A stretch of DNA of 64,000 nucleotides from Streptomyces sp. ICC1 (GCF_003287935.1 NZ_CP030287.1:558001-622000); one strand, 5' to 3'. Positions 18,074 through 27,730 are shown, counted from the stretch's first letter. Made by a program: numbers and translations. Notes: generated by a model from the letters alone, not told the origin.

Positions 18074-18116
18074 ACGGGCAGGTTGGGGGTTCGATGGGAA
18101 CCCGCGGCCTGCCCGT
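18074..18116 (+). terminator. Hairpin after leuS
   Basis: ACGGGCAGG at 18074-18082 pairs with CCTGCCCGT at 18108-18116, with an inner GGGTT/GGAACCC stem. No clear T-run. Probably the leuS transcription terminator. Confidence 0.55.
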
Positions 18117-18161
18117 GGCGTTTACGGTGGAAGGGAGCAATCGGCTGGGGAAGGGAACCTC

Positions 18162-18884
18162 ATGGAGGCGGTCTTTATCATCGTGGCCCTGGTGCTGCTG
18201 TTCGCCTTCTTGGGGCTCGGTGTCTATGCGACGGTGAAGGTGGTCGGAGCCGCCAAGCGCGGCGTGGACCGGACCATCACCCAGGCCCGCCGCACCGTGG
18301 AGGACACCACCCTGAGGGCGCGCAGCTTCGGCCAGGTGGGAGTCGCGGGGGCGCTGGCGCAGCTGCGGCTGGACCTGCGGACGTCGATGCGGGCCACGCA
18401 GCAGGCGCTGTACCAAGGGGTCCAGACGGATGCCTCCCTCAAGGAGTCGCTGGGGCTGTTCGAGCGGCTGAGCGCCCACGGGCACGAGCTGGACGACGAG
18501 CTGAAGCGGCTGGAGGCCGAGCCGGACCGCAAGCGCACGGAGGCGAGCCTGCCGGACCTGCGGGAGCGCACGGCGAAGATCACGGAGGCGTCCGACTCGC
18601 TGCGCTGGGCGGCGCGCGACCGTGCCCGCCGCTTCGCCGCGGACGATCTGTCCGCGCTGTCGGACCAGATCGAGGTCGAGTCGGGAGCCCTGCGGGACTG
18701 GTCCCGCGAGTCGATCGACGACCTCGCGTTCCCGGGGTCCCCGCAGGCTTCCCCCGCTGCCCCTGCGACCGGCTCCTGGGGCGCCCCGCAGACGCCCGTG
18801 ACGCCCCCGGCGGCGCTGGCGCAGCCCGTCGCGGCACCGCAGTACCCCTGGCAGAAGTCGCCCCGCCCGGAGACGACGACCTGA
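18162..18884 (+). CDS. Membrane-anchored coiled-coil protein, function unknown
   Basis: A 240-residue protein starting at an ATG after GGGAAGGGAACC. One transmembrane helix occupies residues 2-27 (VFIIVALVLLFAFLGLGVY), followed by a long charged helical region (about 30-190) with many Glu, Arg and Leu heptads (LFERLSAHGHELDDELKRL, DLRERTAKITEASDSL), probably a cytoplasmic coiled coil, and a Pro/Ala-rich tail. No enzyme motif. The position between leuS and degV is conserved in Streptomyces as I recall it. It may act as a membrane scaffold. Confidence 0.75.
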   Translation: MEAVFIIVALVLLFAFLGLGVYATVKVVGAAKRGVDRTITQARRTVEDTTLRARSFGQVGVAGALAQLRLDLRTSMRATQQALYQGVQTDASLKESLGLFERLSAHGHELDDELKRLEAEPDRKRTEASLPDLRERTAKITEASDSLRWAARDRARRFAADDLSALSDQIEVESGALRDWSRESIDDLAFPGSPQASPAAPATGSWGAPQTPVTPPAALAQPVAAPQYPWQKSPRPETTT

Positions 18885-18961
18885 CCCCCGGACCGGCGGC
18901 CGGGGCCCCCGAGGAGGGCCCGGGCTGCCGGAACACCCCGGCTCCCGGTAACCTCCGCCTC

Positions 18962-19807
18962 ATGTCCCGCCATGTCGCGATCGTCACCGATTCCACGGCC
19001 TACCTGCCCCAACCGGCCATGTCGCGGCACGGAATCACCTCCGTCCCGCTGACCGTGGTCCTCGGCGGCGAGGCCCTCGAAGAGGGCACGGAGATCTCGG
19101 CCCGGAGCCTCGCCCTGGCGCTGCAGAAGCGCCGCTCGGTCACCACCTCCCGCCCCAGCCCCGAGGACTTCGTCCGGGCCTACCGGGCGGCCGCCGATGC
19201 CGGTGCGACCGGCATCGTCAGCCTGCACCTGTCCGCCGAGTTCTCCGGCACCTACGACGCCGCCGTGCTCGCCGCGAAGACCGCCCCGGTGCCGGTCCGC
19301 GTCGTGGACACCGGCATGGTCGCGATGGCCCTCGGCTTCTGCGCCCTGGCCGCCGCCGAGGTGGCCGAGGCCGGCGGATCCGTGGACGAGGCCGTCGCGG
19401 CCGCCGAGAAGCGGGCCGCCGGGATGTCCGCGTACTTCTACGTCGACACCCTCGACTACCTCCGCCGCGGCGGGCGGATCGGCGCCGCGCAGGCCCTGCT
19501 CGGTTCGGCGCTCGCGGTCAAGCCGCTGCTGACGCTGGACGGCGGGCGGATCGAGATGCTGGAGAAGGTGCGGACGGCGTCCAAGGCCATCGCGCGGCTG
19601 GAAGAGCTCGCCGTGGAGCGCGCCGGGTCCGGCGCCGTCGACGTGGCCGTGCACCACCTGGCGGCCCCGGAGCGTGCGGAGAAGCTCGCGCAGCGGCTCC
19701 GGGAGCGGATCCCGGGGCTGGTCGAGCTGCACGTCAGCGAGGTCGGTGCGGTGATCGGCGCGCACACCGGGCCGGGGCTGCTGGCGGCGGTCGTCTCCCC
19801 GCGCTGA
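18962..19807 (+). CDS. DegV-family fatty-acid-binding protein
   Basis: A 281-residue protein with the DegV fold: VAIVTDSTAYLP at the start, VTTSRPSPEDF, the lipid-binding loop LHLSAEFSGTYDAA, VVDTGMVAMALGF, YVDTLDYLRRGGRIG and GAVIGAHTGPG at the end. DegV/FakB proteins hold a fatty acid for a FakA-type kinase, but no fakA is in this window. Start ATG at 18962. The gene is separated from comEA by about 100 bp. Confidence 0.92.
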   Translation: MSRHVAIVTDSTAYLPQPAMSRHGITSVPLTVVLGGEALEEGTEISARSLALALQKRRSVTTSRPSPEDFVRAYRAAADAGATGIVSLHLSAEFSGTYDAAVLAAKTAPVPVRVVDTGMVAMALGFCALAAAEVAEAGGSVDEAVAAAEKRAAGMSAYFYVDTLDYLRRGGRIGAAQALLGSALAVKPLLTLDGGRIEMLEKVRTASKAIARLEELAVERAGSGAVDVAVHHLAAPERAEKLAQRLRERIPGLVELHVSEVGAVIGAHTGPGLLAAVVSPR

Positions 19808-19905
19808 TCACCGGTTCGGGTGACGGAGTTATCCACAACGGGTCCGTCATCCACCGGAATTGAAGGTTCCGAACGGCGTTCCGGCTGCGGTCCTACGGTC
19901 GTGGC

Positions 19906-20868
19906 ATGACTCTTCGCGCTCGTATTCACACTCGCAGTCGTACTCCGCGTCCCGCCGGCGCCGGTGGCGGCCCCGGCCGTTCCCGGCTCTCCGACAGCCG
20001 TCTGCGTCACCGACGGCGCCCGCCCGCCGGTGGTTCCGAGCCGGCGGCCGTGCGCCGCAGGGCCGAGGCGCTGCTCGGCGCCGGCCGGGCGGTGCCGTCA
20101 CCGTTGCCGTCGCCCCCCTTCCCGGCTCCGCCGGTGGCTGTGGACCTGCCTCCGCCTGTGCCGCCTCCGCCCGTGCCTCCGCCTGCGGCCGTGCCCTTGG
20201 CCGGGGAGGAGGTGCTGCCCGCCGGGGTCGCGGGGCGGCTCGCGGTGCGGGAGCGGCTGCCGCTGTGGCTGCAGGCCCGCTGCGGGGTGGAGCCGCGCAC
20301 GGTGGTGGCCGTCTCGGTCGTGCTGGCCCTGGCGGTCGGGTTCGCGGGACAGCAGTACTGGTCGGCCAGGCCGAGGCCGGTGACCGCTCCGGCCCTGGTG
20401 TCGCCCGTGCCCGCGCCGGCCGCGGCCGCCCTGCCCGCCTCCGCCGGCGGGGGGTCCGGGCCGATCCTGGTCGACGTCAGCGGCAAGGTCCGGGATCCGG
20501 GGGTGCGCAGACTGCCCGCGGGTTCGCGGGTGGAGGACGCCCTGGTCGCCGCCGGGGGCGTGCGGCCCGGGACGGACACCACCGCGCTCAACCGGGCCCG
20601 GGTCCTGACGGACGGCGAGCAGGTGCTGGTCGGGGCCCCGGCGCCGCCGCCGGCGGGCGGGGGCGGCCCGCCCGCCGGGCCGCTGAGCCTCGGCACGGCG
20701 ACGGCCGAGCAGTTGGACGGCCTGCCGGGGGTCGGGCCGGTCCTCGCGCAGCACATCGTGGACTTCCGCACGGCTCGCGGGGGTTTCCGCACGGTCGAAG
20801 AGCTCCGGCAGGTCAACGGGATCGGCGAGCGGCGCTTCGCCGACCTGCGGAAGCTGGTGCGGCCGTGA
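19906..20868 (+). CDS. ComEA-family helix-hairpin-helix DNA-binding protein
   Basis: A 320-residue protein. A long, low-complexity Pro/Arg N-terminal region (about 120 residues) precedes one membrane helix (VVAVSVVLALAVGFAGQQYW, about residues 130-150). An SLBB domain follows (ILVDVSGKVRDPGVRRLPAGS, about 185-250), then a duplicated helix-hairpin-helix domain at the end (EQLDGLPGVGPVLAQHIVDF and GIGERRFADLRKLV). ComEA binds incoming DNA outside the membrane in competent bacteria; whether Streptomyces uses it so is not established. The stop overlaps the comEC start (GTGA). Confidence 0.9.
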   Translation: MTLRARIHTRSRTPRPAGAGGGPGRSRLSDSRLRHRRRPPAGGSEPAAVRRRAEALLGAGRAVPSPLPSPPFPAPPVAVDLPPPVPPPPVPPPAAVPLAGEEVLPAGVAGRLAVRERLPLWLQARCGVEPRTVVAVSVVLALAVGFAGQQYWSARPRPVTAPALVSPVPAPAAAALPASAGGGSGPILVDVSGKVRDPGVRRLPAGSRVEDALVAAGGVRPGTDTTALNRARVLTDGEQVLVGAPAPPPAGGGGPPAGPLSLGTATAEQLDGLPGVGPVLAQHIVDFRTARGGFRTVEELRQVNGIGERRFADLRKLVRP

Positions 20869-22376
20869 GCCGGGCCGGGGGAGCGGAGCCGGACCGGCCC
20901 GTCCGTGACGTGGCGGACGCGCGCCCTGCGGATCCGCGCCCTGCGGATCTGCGCCTGGCCGGGCCCGCGGCGGTTGCCTGGGCGGCGGCCGCCGTCGCCC
21001 TCGGCGCACCGGCCGCCCGGAGCCTGTCCGCGGCGGCCCTGGGGGCGTTCGGAGCCGGGCTGCTGGTGCTGGCCGGACGTCGGCGCCCCGAGCCGTCCAG
21101 GAAGGCCGTGGCGGCCGCGGCGGCCGCCCTGCTCTGCGCGGCCGCCGCGGCCGGGGTGGCGGGGCTCCAGCGGGCCGAGGCGCGAGCGGGGCCGGTCGAG
21201 GAGCTGGCCCGGGAGCACGCCCGCGTACTCGTCGAGCTCACCGTCGGATCCGATCCGCGGGCCGCCCGGAGCGGGAGCGGGCCGCCCGTGGCGGTACTCG
21301 ACGCGGTGGTGACCCGGGTGACCGCGCCCGACGGCGTGCGGACGCGGGTCGAGACCCCCGTGCGGGTGCTGGCGGGACATCCGGGATGGACCCGGCTGCA
21401 GCCCTCGACCCGGGTCGAGGCGGTCGTCCGGCTGGCCCCGGCCCGCGGCGGGGAGCGGGCGATCGCCCTGCTCCGCCCGGCCGGGGACACCCCGCCGAGG
21501 GTGACCGGGGGTCCGGACACCGCGCAGCGGATCGCAGGGCAGCTGCGGGCCGGGCTGCGCGAGGTCACCGACGGGCTGGCGCCGGACGCCAGGGCGCTGC
21601 TGCCGGGGCTGGTCGTCGGGGACACCTCCCGCGTGGAGCCCGACCTGTACGAGGCGTTCCGGGCCACCGACCTGCTGCACCTGCTGGCCGTCTCGGGCTC
21701 CAACCTGACCGTGGTGCTCTTCCTGCTCATCGGGTCCCCGGCCCGGGCGCAGCAGGCGGAGCGGGGCGGCCTGGCACCGCGCCTCGGGCTCTCGCTGCGG
21801 GCGACCGCCCTGGGCGGGGCGGCGCTCACTCTGGCCTTCGTGGTGGTGTGCCGGCCCGAGCCGAGCGTGCTGCGGGCGGCGGCCTGCGGGGCGGTCACCC
21901 TGCTGGCCATCGCCACCGGGCGGCGCAGATCCCTCATCCCGGCGCTGGCCGCGGCCGTCCTGCTGCTCGTGCTCTACGACCCGTGGCTGGCCCGCAGCCC
22001 CGGATTCCTCCTCTCGGTCCTGGCCACCGGAGCCCTGCTGACCCTCGCCCCCCGGTGGAGCGCGGCCCTGCGCGGGCGCGGGGTACGTCCGCGCCCGGCG
22101 GAGGCGCTGGCGGCCGCCGCGGCCGCCCAGGCGGTGTGCGCGCCCGTCGTGGCCGTCCTGTCGGCCCGGGTGAGCCTGGTGGCGGTGCCGTGCAATCTGC
22201 TGGCCGAACTGGCCGCGGGCCCCGCGACGGTCCTGGGGTTCGCCGCACTGGCGGCGGCCCCGCTGTACCGGCCGGCGGCCGAGCTCCTCGCCTGGTGCGC
22301 GGGGGTGCCGGCCGGGTGGATCGCCGCCGTGGCCCGGGGCGGCGCGAGGCTGCCCGGGGCGGAGCTGGGCCTGGCC
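20865..22376 (+). pseudogene. ComEC/Rec2-family DNA channel protein, truncated after about 504 codons
   Basis: The N-terminal and competence domains of a ComEC-type membrane channel. Start GTG at 20865 overlaps the comEA stop. Residues 40-110 hold two or three membrane helices; then an OB-like region (RAVLVELT..., RVETPVRVLAG), the conserved DLLHLLAVSGSNLTVVLF, and several further helices (LIPALAAAVLLLVLYDPWLA, LVAVPCNLLAELAAGPATVLG). Family members run to about 800 residues and normally end with more helices and a metallo-beta-lactamase-like domain. Here the homologous sequence ends near GAELGLAL and continues in frame into unrelated protease sequence. The usual downstream genes (holA, rpsT, lepA) are absent. 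See the junction at 22,371. Confidence 0.85.
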
Positions 22377-22404
22377 CTTATACACCTCTCCGAGCCCCCG
22401 TGCG
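22371..22404 (+). other. Nextera-adapter-like sequence at the comEC/tldD joint (probable assembly artefact)
   Basis: The stretch contains CTTATACAC, then TCTCCGAGCCC after one differing base. The Illumina Nextera transposase end plus i7-side adapter reads CTGTCTCTTATACACATCT followed by CCGAGCCCACGAGAC; by eye 27 of 34 positions agree, several differences being A to C. The low-GC core stands out in 70-plus percent GC DNA. It lies exactly where comEC homology stops and TldD homology starts. Confidence 0.7.
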
Positions 22405-23696
22405 TCGGATGCGTTCAAGAGCGAGCGGCGGGGGTCCGCGTACCGCACCCGGAGCGGCTGGCCGCCGTACTGCACGGGGCCCTGGCCGCGTGGGACCCGT
22501 CGTACGACGACCCCTCGTGCGGCAGCCCGTCGTACGGCGGCGAAGGCGACGGGCCCGCGCGGGTCGCCGTGGCCGGGGCCGCCGAACTGCTGCGCACGGC
22601 CCGCGCGGCGGCCCTCGACGCGGCGCGGCGCGGCGGCGGCCTCGACTCGCTCTCCGTCTCGTACTCCGCGGTGGCCCGGGACTTCGTCCTGCTCGGGCCC
22701 GGCACCGCGCACCTCCAAGGCGACGGGCAGCGGCACCTGCTGTCCTGCCGGGCCATCGCGGACGGCACGGGCACGGGCGGCACAGGTACGGGCGGCTCCT
22801 GCACGGGCGGCTCCGGCCCGGGCGGCCCGTCCGTCGGGTACCGCAAGGCCGGATACCGCAAGGCCGGGGACCCGGGCTCACGGGAGTCCGGCGCGTGGGA
22901 GCCCGGCCGGGACGCCCTGGCCGTCGGGCGCGGTGCGGCCCTCGCCGCCGTGGCCAAGCGCGGGGCGGAGCCGGTGGCCGAGCGGAACGCCACGGTGGTC
23001 ATCGCCGCCGGCGCCAGCGGGGTGTTCGCGCACGAGCTCCTCGGACACCCGCTGGAGCGGGACGTCATGGCCGGCGGCCTCGCGGGCGTGTCCTGGCGGG
23101 AGGGCGAGCGCGTCTGCCCCGTCGCGCTGGACGTCACCGACGATCCGGGGATCCCGGGCGCCTGGGGCAGCTACGCGTACGACGACGAGGGGACCGCCGC
23201 CCTCCCCGGACACCTCGTCCGGGGAGGCACGGTCGCGGGGTTCGTCGAGGACGCGGGACGCCTGCGCCGGCAGTCCTTCCGGCATCCGCCGATGTGCCGG
23301 ATGAGCAATGTGTGCATCGGTCCCGGCCCCGACGACCCCGCCGCCCTCCTGGCCTCCGTCGCCCGCGGCTACCACGTGTCCCGCCTCGGCGGCGGGGAGG
23401 TGCGCGCGGACGGCACGTTCTCCCTCGGCGCGGTGGACGTACGCCGCGTCCGCGACGGCCGGCCGGCCGAGCCGGTCGCCGACGCCGTCCTCACCGGGGA
23501 GGTCGCGGCCGTCCTCGCGGGCCTCCGGGGGATCGGCTCCGACTTCGCGATGGGCAGCCCCGCCTCCTGCGCCAAGTACGGCCAGGAGGTGCCCGTGGGC
23601 GACGGCGGTCCCACGCTCCTGGTGACGGGCGTGGACCTGGGGCCGGGGGTGGACCCATGGCCCGGGCCGGGGCCCAGGCCGGGGCCGTCGGGCTGA
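22405..23696 (+). pseudogene. TldD/PmbA-family metalloprotease, N-terminus missing
   Basis: About 430 codons open in the comEC frame but homologous to the later part of TldD proteins: LSVSYSAVARDFVLLG, then the zinc motif FAHELLGHPLERD, GSYAYDDEGTAALPGHLV, and RQSFRHPPMCRMSNV. TldD works with PmbA/TldE to degrade or trim peptides, including some ribosomally made peptide natural products; no partner gene is visible. An insert of simple Gly/Thr/Ser repeats and a 15-bp tandem repeat (TACCGCAAGGCCGG, near 22838-22868) lies before the zinc motif. The N-terminal third is absent because the sequence is joined to comEC; an intact gene may exist elsewhere. Confidence 0.75.
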
Positions 23697-23787
23697 GGCG
23701 GCGCGCGCGGACCCGTACGACCGACCGCTCCCCGTCGGCTTCCCGTCAGCTCCCCGTCCGACCATCGACCGAGGAAACGAGAGAGAC

Positions 23788-25308
23788 TTGATCACGGCAG
23801 ACATCGCCATCGTCGGCAACGGCATCCTCGCCCTGTCCACGGCCTTCGAGCTGACCGCCCGCGACGCCTCCCTGTCGGTCGCCGTCATCGGCCCGGAGGA
23901 CCGCGCGGGCGCGGCCACGCCGGCCTCCGGCGCGATGCTGAACTGCTTCGCCGAAATCACCAAGTACACGCTGCGCTCCGACGCCTCGCGCGCCAAGTTC
24001 GCCATGTGCCGGGACGCGTTGGCCCTCTGGCCCTCCTGGCTCGACCGGATCGGCGAGGCGTCCGGCCACGACCGGCCCCACACCGTCTCCGGCACGGTCG
24101 TCATCGAGAACGCCGTCTCCGGCGAGCTGGACTCGGAGAACTTCGACGCCATGCTCGACGCCGTCGCCAAGTACGGCGAGGCCCACGAGCTGATCAGCCC
24201 GCGCTCGATCGCGGGCCTGGACCCGACCCCGACCGCGCGGCCGCTGCGCGCCCTGTTCCTCCCCGACGAGGGCGCCGCCGACAGCGCGGCGGTGTACGGG
24301 GCGGTGCGGGCCGCGCTCGACGCGCGGGGCGTGCGCTTCGTCCCGTACGCCGCCCGCGCGCTCACGCGCGACGGTGACAAGGTGACGGGCGCCGTGCTGG
24401 AGAACGGCGACCAGGTGCGCGCGGGCACCACGCTCGTGGCCGCCGGGGCGTTCACCACTCCCCTCCTGGACACCGTGCTCGGGCCCGACGACGTACAGCC
24501 CGTCTTCTCCGGCACGGGGATCGCCGCGGTCACCCATCGCTCGGACGCCACGCCCTTCCACCACGTGGTGCGCAGCGTCAACCGGGCGGGCTCGTGCGGG
24601 CTGCACGCCGTCCCGTTCCCGGGGGGACGCGACTACCTGGGCGCCACCAACGTCGTCTTCGCCACTCCGCGCACGCTCCCGTCGGCGGGTCTCAGCCATT
24701 TCCTCCTGCAGTGCGCGATCGACCAGTTGAACAACGGCTTCGCCTTCTCCGAGATCATGGAATGGCGCGTGGGCAACCGGCCGGTGTCGCTCGACACGTT
24801 CCCGCTGATCGGGCGGGGCCCCTTGGACGGCCTCCACATCGCGACCGGCACGTACCGGGACGGGTTCCACAACAGCCCGCTGATCGCCGCGATCACGGCG
24901 TCCGAAATCCTCGGCGGCGCCGAGGGAGCCGAGGAAGCCGACGGATACGACCACCCCTTCGTCCCCGCCCGCCGCCCGATCAGCGTGTTCACGGCGGCGG
25001 AGAGCGCCGGCGAAACCGCGTATCAGGGCGCGTGCACGGGCTTCGAGGCCTCGCTCGTCCTCCCGCGCCTGTGGCGGCATCAGGCGGTGCCGACGCTTTT
25101 CAGCCAGGGCGCCGTCCGCCTGTACGAGGACCTGGGCGCGGCGGGGGGCGCGGCTTCCGGGGAAGCGTACGGATTCTCGCCGGACCTCGTACCGTTCCTC
25201 GTCGCGGGCCTGTTCAGTGAGGACGGGCCCGATCGTGAGGCCTATCTACGGGTGAAGTCGCTGCTGGGCAGCCGCGGAGCCTCTGTCGGACTGGAGACGG
25301 CACGTTGA
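23788..25308 (+). CDS. FAD-dependent oxidoreductase (D-amino-acid-oxidase-like fold)
   Basis: A 506-residue protein. The N-terminus ITADIAIVGNGILALSTAFEL is a dinucleotide-binding Rossmann motif, and TPASGAMLNCFAE, TLVAAGAFTTPLLD and LDGLHIATGTYRDGFHNSPLIA match the DAO family that oxidises amines or amino acids and holds FAD. The C-terminal 120 residues are less typical. The start is TTG at 23788 after GAGAGAG. It overlaps the MFS gene by four bases (TTGA), so the two form one unit, and follows the tldD fragment by 91 bp. The substrate is unknown; a biosynthetic role is a guess. Confidence 0.85.
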   Translation: MITADIAIVGNGILALSTAFELTARDASLSVAVIGPEDRAGAATPASGAMLNCFAEITKYTLRSDASRAKFAMCRDALALWPSWLDRIGEASGHDRPHTVSGTVVIENAVSGELDSENFDAMLDAVAKYGEAHELISPRSIAGLDPTPTARPLRALFLPDEGAADSAAVYGAVRAALDARGVRFVPYAARALTRDGDKVTGAVLENGDQVRAGTTLVAAGAFTTPLLDTVLGPDDVQPVFSGTGIAAVTHRSDATPFHHVVRSVNRAGSCGLHAVPFPGGRDYLGATNVVFATPRTLPSAGLSHFLLQCAIDQLNNGFAFSEIMEWRVGNRPVSLDTFPLIGRGPLDGLHIATGTYRDGFHNSPLIAAITASEILGGAEGAEEADGYDHPFVPARRPISVFTAAESAGETAYQGACTGFEASLVLPRLWRHQAVPTLFSQGAVRLYEDLGAAGGAASGEAYGFSPDLVPFLVAGLFSEDGPDREAYLRVKSLLGSRGASVGLETAR

Positions 25309-26618
25309 CCACGGATTCGAGCGAGATCGCGCAGGACGACGGCACCACGCCGGGAACATCCCCGGGAACACCCGCGGGAACCCCGCCGGGGGCCACTGAG
25401 GACTCGTCGTCCCTCCAGTCGGCCCGAAGAGTGGCGCTGCCCTTCTACGCGTACGCCATCCTCGCCAACTCCCTCTTCCAGCGCGGTGTGTTCGTCCTCT
25501 ACCTGGCCCACCAGGGCTTCTCCATCTCGCAGATCGCGCTGCTGCAGACGCTGCTCTACATCATCAGCGCGGTGGCCGAGGTCCCGACCGGGTTCGTCGC
25601 GGACCGCGTGGGCCGGCGGGCGAGCATCGTGATCGGCCAGGGCCTGATCGCCGCCTGCCTGGTGGGCCAGGTGGCCCTGACGGGCTTCCCGTGGTTCATC
25701 GCGCTGTTCGCCGTCCAGGGCATCGGCATGGCCTTCGTCTCCGGGGCCGACACCGCGCTCCTCTACGACCTGCTCAAGCGGCGCGGCGCCCAGACCCACT
25801 ACATCAAGGTCAAGTCCCGCTACGCCACCTTCGGCGCCACGACCATGGCACTGGCCATCGCACTGGGCGGCAGCCTGCAGAAGCTGTCCTGGGAGCTGGT
25901 GTACCTGGCCTCGGCCGGCGCGCTCGTGCTGGCCGCGTGCGTCCTGCTGGCCCGGGTGCCGGAGATGGGCGGGAAGGAGGCCGCGGAGCTGGACGAGCCG
26001 GAGGACTCCGCGTCGGAGAACGGCGCGACCCCGTTGGGCACGGCGGCGGTCCTGCGCGCGCTGACCCCGCGCCTGGCCTCCCTGGTGGTCGTCTCGGGCC
26101 TGATGCACGCCACGATGACCCCGTACTTCATCTTCACGCAGGAGGCGCTCAGCGATCAGGGCTTGGCCACCACCCTGGTCAGTGTGGTCATGTCGGCGGG
26201 CTTCCTCATCGGCGGCTTCGCCCCGCTCCTCGCCGACCGGGCCGACCGCCGCCTCGGCGTACACCTGCTGGTCCCGCTGACCCTGCTGGTCCTCGCGGCG
26301 GCCCTGGGCGTGAGCGGCCTGGGCCTGGTCTGGCTGACGGTGGCCGTCTTCCTCCTGGCGGTGGGCGCCCCGGACATCACGGCGGTCGTGGTCGACAACG
26401 TCTTCAACGAGGGGGTCCCGTCGCGCTACCGCGCGAGCCTGCTCTCGATGATCACGTTCGTGGAGTCCCTCCTCATCGGCTGCGGCTACCTCGCGCTGGG
26501 CAAACTGATCGACGTCTTCGGCCCGGGCGAAGGCTTCGCCTGGTACGCGGCGGTCCCGACGCTGGCCCTGCTCCTCAGCATCCCGTCCCTGAGAAAGGGC
26601 CACTGGATCAAACCCTGA
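25305..26618 (+). CDS. Major facilitator superfamily transporter
   Basis: A 437-residue protein with about 12 hydrophobic segments. After a Thr/Pro/Gly-rich cytoplasmic N-terminus (about 40 residues) comes YAILANSLFQRGVFVLYLAHQGF, and the MFS loop FVADRVGRRASIVIGQGLI (GXXXDRxGRR motif A) between helices 2 and 3; a central charged loop (AAELDEPEDSASENG) separates the two halves. The TTG start overlaps the upstream oxidoreductase stop. Possible export of the product of the neighbouring enzymes; substrate unknown. The IS3 element begins 88 bp downstream. Confidence 0.9.
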   Translation: MTTDSSEIAQDDGTTPGTSPGTPAGTPPGATEDSSSLQSARRVALPFYAYAILANSLFQRGVFVLYLAHQGFSISQIALLQTLLYIISAVAEVPTGFVADRVGRRASIVIGQGLIAACLVGQVALTGFPWFIALFAVQGIGMAFVSGADTALLYDLLKRRGAQTHYIKVKSRYATFGATTMALAIALGGSLQKLSWELVYLASAGALVLAACVLLARVPEMGGKEAAELDEPEDSASENGATPLGTAAVLRALTPRLASLVVVSGLMHATMTPYFIFTQEALSDQGLATTLVSVVMSAGFLIGGFAPLLADRADRRLGVHLLVPLTLLVLAAALGVSGLGLVWLTVAVFLLAVGAPDITAVVVDNVFNEGVPSRYRASLLSMITFVESLLIGCGYLALGKLIDVFGPGEGFAWYAAVPTLALLLSIPSLRKGHWIKP

Positions 26619-26706
26619 CCGCCGACGCGCCACTATCGCCAGATGCTGTTCGCCGGAATTACTGGAACCCACGAACCCTGTTCGTCAAACCGTCTCAGCG
26701 TGATCG

Positions 26707-26734
26707 TGGGCTTGATCCGCTTTGACGGACATCT
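26707..26734 (+). repeat. Left terminal inverted repeat of the IS3 element
   Basis: Begins TGGGCTTGATCCGC and matches the reverse complement of 32011-32038 at about 25 of 28 positions by eye. Confidence 0.8.
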
Positions 26735-26761
26735 GAGATCAGGGGCTTCAGCCCCGGAAGG

Positions 26762-27082
26762 ATGATGTTCATCATGGAGAGCATGGGGAAGAAGAAGGCG
26801 CGTCCTCGCCGCTCGTTCACGCCGGAGTTCAAGGCAGAGATCGTCGAGCTGTGCCGGCGGGGCGACCGCGTGGTTGGCCAGGTCGCCAGGGGTTTCGAGC
26901 TGACCGAGACCGCGGTGCGGAGCTGGGTGAGGCAGGCCGAGGTCGACGCCGGCGAACGGGACGGTCTGACCAGCAGCGAACACGAGGAACTGGCCGCACT
27001 GCGGCGGGAGAACCGCCGGCTGCGGGAGGACGTCGAAATCCTCAAGCGCGCGACGGCTTTCTTCGCGACGGAGACCCGGTGA
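26762..27082 (+). CDS. IS3 transposase OrfA (helix-turn-helix subunit)
   Basis: A 106-residue protein. The first methionines (MMFIMESM) are alternative starts; GGAAGG sits just before the first. RRSFTPEFKAEIVELCRRGD and QVARGFELTETAVRSWVRQAE form the helix-turn-helix that recognises the element ends, and the C-terminal part (LAALRRENRRLREDVEILKRATAFF) is the leucine zipper typical of IS3 OrfA. Its stop overlaps the orfB start as GTGA; in intact IS3 elements frameshifting at such sites makes the fused transposase. OrfA itself looks intact. Confidence 0.92.
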   Translation: MMFIMESMGKKKARPRRSFTPEFKAEIVELCRRGDRVVGQVARGFELTETAVRSWVRQAEVDAGERDGLTSSEHEELAALRRENRRLREDVEILKRATAFFATETR

Positions 27083-27681
27083 ACGTGCACCCGTTCATCG
27101 AGGCGGAGAAAACCGCAGGTCACAACGTCAAAAGGGCGTGTGAACTCCTCAAGGTCTCCCGGACCGCCTACTACGCCCGCCGCACTGGCACCCCTGGCCT
27201 CCGGGCGGTGCGGGACGCCGAGCTGACCGAACAGATCACCGCTGTTCGCCAGCAGTCCCGTGGCACCTACGGTGCCCCGCGCGTTCACTCCGTCCTCGAG
27301 CGCGAGGGCGCCGGCTGCGGACGCCGCCGGGTCGCACGGCTGATGCGGCTGGCCGGCCTGACCGGTAGGCACCGACGACGCCGGCACCGCACCACCATTC
27401 CCGACCCACACGCGTCCACCCGAACTGACCTGGTTCTTCGTGACTTCCAGCCCGATTTCGCAGCTCTCGACACCCGCTGGTGCGGGGACATCACCTATGT
27501 CGCCACAAGTGAGGGCTGGCTCTATCTGGCCACCGTGATCGACATCGCCTCACGCCGTGTCGTCGGCTGGGCGACGGCCGACCACCTGCGAACCGAGCTC
27601 GTCGCCGACGCACTGCGGACCGCCTGCCGAACCCGGCGGCCGGCCGGTCCGGTGATCTTCCATTCCGACCGCGGCTGTCAG
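27079..27681 (+). pseudogene. IS3 transposase OrfB, 5' part (split by IS30 insertion)
   Basis: The first 201 codons of the DDE integrase-type OrfB, from GTG at 27079: HPFIEAEKTAGHNVKRACEL, the first catalytic region DTRWCGDITYV and the second in VIFHSDRGCQ. The frame is intact up to the insertion point CAG at 27679-27681. Joining to 31729-31998 restores HSDRGC-QYTS and a 290-residue protein with a normal end, so the split is caused only by the IS30 element. Confidence 0.92.
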
Positions 27682-27730
27682 GGTGAATTCAACTGGTCGT
27701 CGCAACACCTCGTGATCATGGAGGTGTGTA

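Noticed and set aside
20865..23696. A genuine ComEC-TldD fusion protein
   Set aside because: Both halves are incomplete and the joint is adapter-like; a functional fusion is unlikely.
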